A DNA stretch of 7,945 nucleotides from Acidobacteriota bacterium (lineage in GTDB: Bacteria; Acidobacteriota; Thermoanaerobaculia; Multivoradales; JAHEKO01): assembly GCA_029863825.1 (NCBI GenBank), contig JAOTUP010000071.1:1-7945 (forward strand). Reading direction: 5' to 3'. The notes under the pieces are model-generated. The model ran no database searches. It was not told where the DNA came from and saw only the letters and a program-made list of their open reading frames with translations. The translations under genes were made by a program, and so were the position numbers. This document shows, piece by piece, positions 5,495 through 7,945 of this stretch (its first letter is position 1; each line of letters starts with the position of its first letter).

Positions 5495-6684
5495 GATGAG
5501 TCTTTCGCCAGAAGCTGGAGATTCTTGTCGATGAGATCGAGGCGCTGCGTGACACAGGCGGCCGAGCGCAGCGGATCGGGCGGCGTATTGCGACAGTAGT
5601 CAGTCAGGCGCTCCACCGTCGTCGTCGCCACGTGACACCGCGTATCGCTCGATGCATAGTAAAGATAGAGCGTTCCGTCCTCGCCTTCGATCCAGCCGTT
5701 CGAGAACGTCACGTCCATGACGTCACCGATGTACTCCTTACCCTGCGGTGCCAGGAGATGCCCGCCGGGCTCGTGGATGACGCGCCAGGGCTCGTCGAGC
5801 GCCGTCATGAAGGCGTAGAGAACGTATCGCAGACCGGATGCGGTGTTGCGAACGCCATGGGCGAGCTGCAGCCACCCGTGTGGAGTTCTGATCGGCGCCG
5901 GGCCGAGACCGTTCTTGACCTCCATCACGGTGTGGTACTTCCGATCGTGAACGATCATCTCCTCCTCGATCACCGCCCGCTCGATCGACTCCGACACTCC
6001 CCAGCCGATGCCGCCACCGGAGCCCGCCTCGATGAATCCGTCCTGGGGCCGCGTGTAGAAAGCGTACTTGCCCTCCACGAACTCCGGATGGAGGACGACG
6101 TTGCGCTGTTGCGGTGAGCGCGTCTCGAGATCGGCCAGCCGCTCCCAGGTCACGAGATCCGACGTGCGGACGATCCCGCACTGGGCAATGGCCGAGGAGA
6201 GATCACCGGGTGAAGCTTGCGGGTCCTTCCGCTCGGTGCAGAACAGGCCATAGATATGCCCGTCCTCGTGCTTGACCAATCGCATGTCGTAGACGTTGAC
6301 ATCCGGGGCCTCGGTCTGCGGCACAACGACCGGACGATCCCAGAACCGGAAGCTGTCGACGCCGGTCGGGCTCTCGGCGACAGCAAAGAAGCTCTTTCGG
6401 TCCACGCCTTCGACGCGAGCGACAAGAAGGTACTTGCCGTCTAGAGCAATCGCCCCGGGATTGAACACCGCATTGATGCCGAGCCGCTCCATCAAGAACG
6501 GATTGGTCGCCGGGTCCAGGTCGTAGCTCCAGAACGGCGGTGCATGCGCCGCCGTCAGTATCGGATGCTTCCAGCGTTGGACGACACCGTTGGTCTTCTT
6601 CCGCGGTTCGTTGGGTCGGGCAACGAGAGCCTCGTAGTCCTCGAACAGGCTCTTCTTTCGCTTCCGGAATACCTTCTCTTTCAT
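5491..6684 (-). CDS. GH130 4-O-beta-D-mannosyl-D-glucose phosphorylase (subfamily 1-like)
   Basis: This gives a 397-residue protein from ATG 6684. The family phosphorolyses Man-beta-1,4-Glc to alpha-mannose 1-phosphate and glucose in the cytoplasm. Recalled Bacteroides fragilis MGP shows the same landmarks. Here (numbering from the GTG three bases earlier) they are HPILTAAHAPPFWSYDL at 41-57, NPFLMERLGINA at 62-73 and RVEGVDRKSFFAVAESP at 91-107. NVYDMRL (131-137) has the proton-donor Asp134. LHPEFVEGKYAFYTRPQDGF is at 199-218, followed by GSGGGIGWG. LAHGVRNTASGLRYVLY (275-291) and YYASSDTR (343-350) complete the set. This pattern fits subfamily 1 better than the mannooligosaccharide phosphorylases. 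There is no signal peptide; the N-terminus is basic. ATG 6684 overlaps the epimerase stop as TGATG, and GTG 6687 is possible. A GGGGG run just upstream may serve as ribosome binding site. Pairing with the epimerase strongly supports a mannobiose pathway. Confidence 0.93.
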   Translation of the reverse strand: MKEKVFRKRKKSLFEDYEALVARPNEPRKKTNGVVQRWKHPILTAAHAPPFWSYDLDPATNPFLMERLGINAVFNPGAIALDGKYLLVARVEGVDRKSFFAVAESPTGVDSFRFWDRPVVVPQTEAPDVNVYDMRLVKHEDGHIYGLFCTERKDPQASPGDLSSAIAQCGIVRTSDLVTWERLADLETRSPQQRNVVLHPEFVEGKYAFYTRPQDGFIEAGSGGGIGWGVSESIERAVIEEEMIVHDRKYHTVMEVKNGLGPAPIRTPHGWLQLAHGVRNTASGLRYVLYAFMTALDEPWRVIHEPGGHLLAPQGKEYIGDVMDVTFSNGWIEGEDGTLYLYYASSDTRCHVATTTVERLTDYCRNTPPDPLRSAACVTQRLDLIDKNLQLLAKDSS

Positions 6685-7889
6685 CACTTACCCCCGCCGA
6701 CTGCAGTCAGCCGCCGCATCATTTCGAGACACATCCGAACGTTGTGGTAAGGCCCCTTCCACTCGGAGACCTTGGGCTCTTGACGGTCCACCGATCCATC
6801 TGGAAACACCCGCCAGAACCATTCGCCGCCCGTTCGGTCGATCACTCTCCTGAGGATGAAGTCCCACACTCCCTCCGCCGCTCTGGCGAATGAAGCATCA
6901 CCGGTCAACTCGTAGACGGTCCAGAACCCCACGACGGCCTCCGCCTGGCACCACCACTCCCGATTCGCATCGATCACCGCACCATCCCGGCCTTCGTAGG
7001 CCAGCCCGCCGTCGTCGTCGATCGCCTCGGCCAGAGCCGCCTGAGCGATCTCCACTGCCCAGCCTTGGACGGTCCTCGACACCTCCATGTCGCCCAGGAC
7101 GTTGGCGGCCTCGCACAAGAGCCACGCAGCCTCGATGTCGTGGCCGTAGGTATAGCTTTCAGAGAGGACGGTCCACTGCTCGTCGAAGAAATGTCGAAGG
7201 TGACGCTTGTCGGGGTCGAGGATCTTCCGGTCGAAAAGACCGATCAACTCCCGTAGCCGGGTCGCCACCCGCTCGTTCGGCCAGACCCGATAGAGACCCG
7301 TGTACGCCTCGAGCACATGGAGGTGCGTGTTCATCGACTTGGCCGCAGCCATATCCTTGGCGCTCAGACGCAGGCTGGACGTCGCCGCCCAGTCCTCGGC
7401 TCTCGCTTCGATGTAGCCGCCATGAGCATCGTCGTGAGCGTGGTCCTCAATGAGAGCGAAGAGCTCCTCGGCGGAATTGGTCGCCTCTGTTTCGCCGGCC
7501 GCCAGCGCGAAGGCGCTGAGGGCGTAGATGACGAAGGCCTGGCCGTAGATCTTCTTGGTTCCGTCGAACGGCTGGCCGTCCGTGTCGACCAGCCAGAGAT
7601 AGCCGCCGTTCTTCCGATCGCGCAGCTGGGCCTCGAGGTAGTCGTAGGCCCTGCGGGCCAGGGCCAGGTCTTGCCGATCCCGCCGCTCGCTGAACAGCGT
7701 CGAAAAAGTCCACAGAATCCTCGAGTTGAGGATGAGCCCCTTCGCCGCGTCCGTTCTGAGCGTGCCGTCGTTCGCCATTTCGGCGATAAAGCCACCGTGA
7801 TCGGCGTCGAGGGTCCGCAGACGCCAGAACGGCAGAAGGTTGCCGTCGAGCTCGGTCTTGATCTCTTCCCTTAGTGACTCCGCATCCAT
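6684..7889 (-). CDS. AGE-family epimerase, probable cellobiose/mannobiose 2-epimerase
   Basis: The 401-residue protein of the (alpha/alpha)6-barrel AGE superfamily has no signal peptide, so it is cytoplasmic. It should interconvert the glucose and mannose configuration at the reducing-end C2 of beta-1,4-disaccharides, here Man-Man to Man-Glc. NSRILWTFS (55-63) carries the conserved Arg57. MNTHLHVLEAYTGLYRVWP (186-204) carries His189. YGHDIEAAWLL (248-258) carries His250, one of the two catalytic histidines of cellobiose epimerases. EWWCQAEAVVGF (311-322) lines the site, and WKGPYHNVRMCLEM (377-390) carries the second catalytic His382. Length and motifs favour cellobiose 2-epimerase over N-acylglucosamine 2-epimerase or yihS-type isomerase, and the adjacent GH130 gene supports this. 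The ATG at 7889 matches the usual family N-terminus. The frame is nevertheless open to the window edge and the start has only a weak GAG-like binding site, so a slightly longer protein cannot be excluded. Confidence 0.9.
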   Translation of the reverse strand: MDAESLREEIKTELDGNLLPFWRLRTLDADHGGFIAEMANDGTLRTDAAKGLILNSRILWTFSTLFSERRDRQDLALARRAYDYLEAQLRDRKNGGYLWLVDTDGQPFDGTKKIYGQAFVIYALSAFALAAGETEATNSAEELFALIEDHAHDDAHGGYIEARAEDWAATSSLRLSAKDMAAAKSMNTHLHVLEAYTGLYRVWPNERVATRLRELIGLFDRKILDPDKRHLRHFFDEQWTVLSESYTYGHDIEAAWLLCEAANVLGDMEVSRTVQGWAVEIAQAALAEAIDDDGGLAYEGRDGAVIDANREWWCQAEAVVGFWTVYELTGDASFARAAEGVWDFILRRVIDRTGGEWFWRVFPDGSVDRQEPKVSEWKGPYHNVRMCLEMMRRLTAVGGGK

Positions 7890-7945
7890 CGTGGGTCGCT
7901 CGAGTCTGAGGACTGTGGGACTCTTCCCGGTCCAATCATTTGAAT
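7890..7945. other. Upstream flank of the epimerase gene
   Basis: Only 56 nt are visible. No promoter is recognisable. On the minus strand, one frame reaches a TGA at 7938-7936 and another a TAA at 7873-7871. Either could be the end of an upstream gene of the same operon, so close spacing or overlap is possible. There is too little sequence to say what that gene is. Confidence 0.3.

Noticed and set aside
6890..7453. Long plus-strand open frame opposite the epimerase gene
   Set aside because: It is extremely rich in Arg, Pro and Ser, the hallmark of an antisense shadow of a GC-rich coding region.
1..7945. CRISPR arrays, tRNA/rRNA genes, insertion sequences, integrase or attachment sites
   Set aside because: I found no spaced repeat arrays, cloverleaf-like sequences, transposase motifs or terminal inverted repeats; the only clear repeat is the two-copy 11-bp tandem at 1003-1024.

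Overview
This GC-rich bacterial window carries six genes in two unrelated blocks. Four minus-strand genes and one convergent plus-strand gene look like part of a beta-mannan (galactoglucomannan) utilisation locus. The left edge holds a toxin-antitoxin-like pair: a small nucleotidyltransferase and the start of a second gene. Two exported enzymes with Sec signal peptides, one carrying conserved disulfide cysteines, sit beside cytoplasmic sugar enzymes. This fits a Gram-negative polysaccharide degrader, for example Acidobacteriota, Gemmatimonadota or a Rhodothermus-like Bacteroidota. The phylum is a guess.

Layout. 1-176 (minus) is the start of a probable helix-turn-helix regulator that runs off the left edge. 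152-730 (minus) is a DUF6036/MNT-like nucleotidyltransferase whose 3' end overlaps that gene by 25 nt. Its promoter (761-789) is close to the sigma70 consensus, and a 16-bp near-palindrome (750-765) overlaps the -10 box. 731-1052 is a divergent intergenic region with an exact 11-bp tandem repeat (1003-1024) near the next gene. 1053-3068 (plus) is a secreted sialate O-acetylesterase-family (SGNH) carbohydrate esterase. Then, on the minus strand and read right to left: an AGE-family cellobiose/mannobiose 2-epimerase (7889-6684), a GH130 mannosyl-glucose phosphorylase (6684-5491), a GH27 alpha-galactosidase (5494-4253), and, after a 209-nt gap, a ROK-family fructokinase/mannokinase (4043-3150).

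How the genes fit together (inference from known families). The exported GH27 removes alpha-1,6-galactose, and the exported esterase removes acetyl groups from imported or periplasmic galactoglucomannan fragments. In the cytoplasm the epimerase converts Man-beta-1,4-Man to Man-beta-1,4-Glc. The GH130 enzyme phosphorolyses this to mannose 1-phosphate plus glucose, and the ROK kinase phosphorylates a released or isomerised hexose. Epimerase, phosphorylase and alpha-galactosidase overlap by a few bases at their stop/start codons and so are very likely one translationally coupled operon. No endo-mannanase or transporter is inside the window; these may lie beyond the right edge.

The mannan pathway is known biology. 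The less expected points are the previously unlisted partial gene at the left edge with its candidate autoregulatory operator, and the coupling of a secreted glycosidase to cytoplasmic phosphorolysis.
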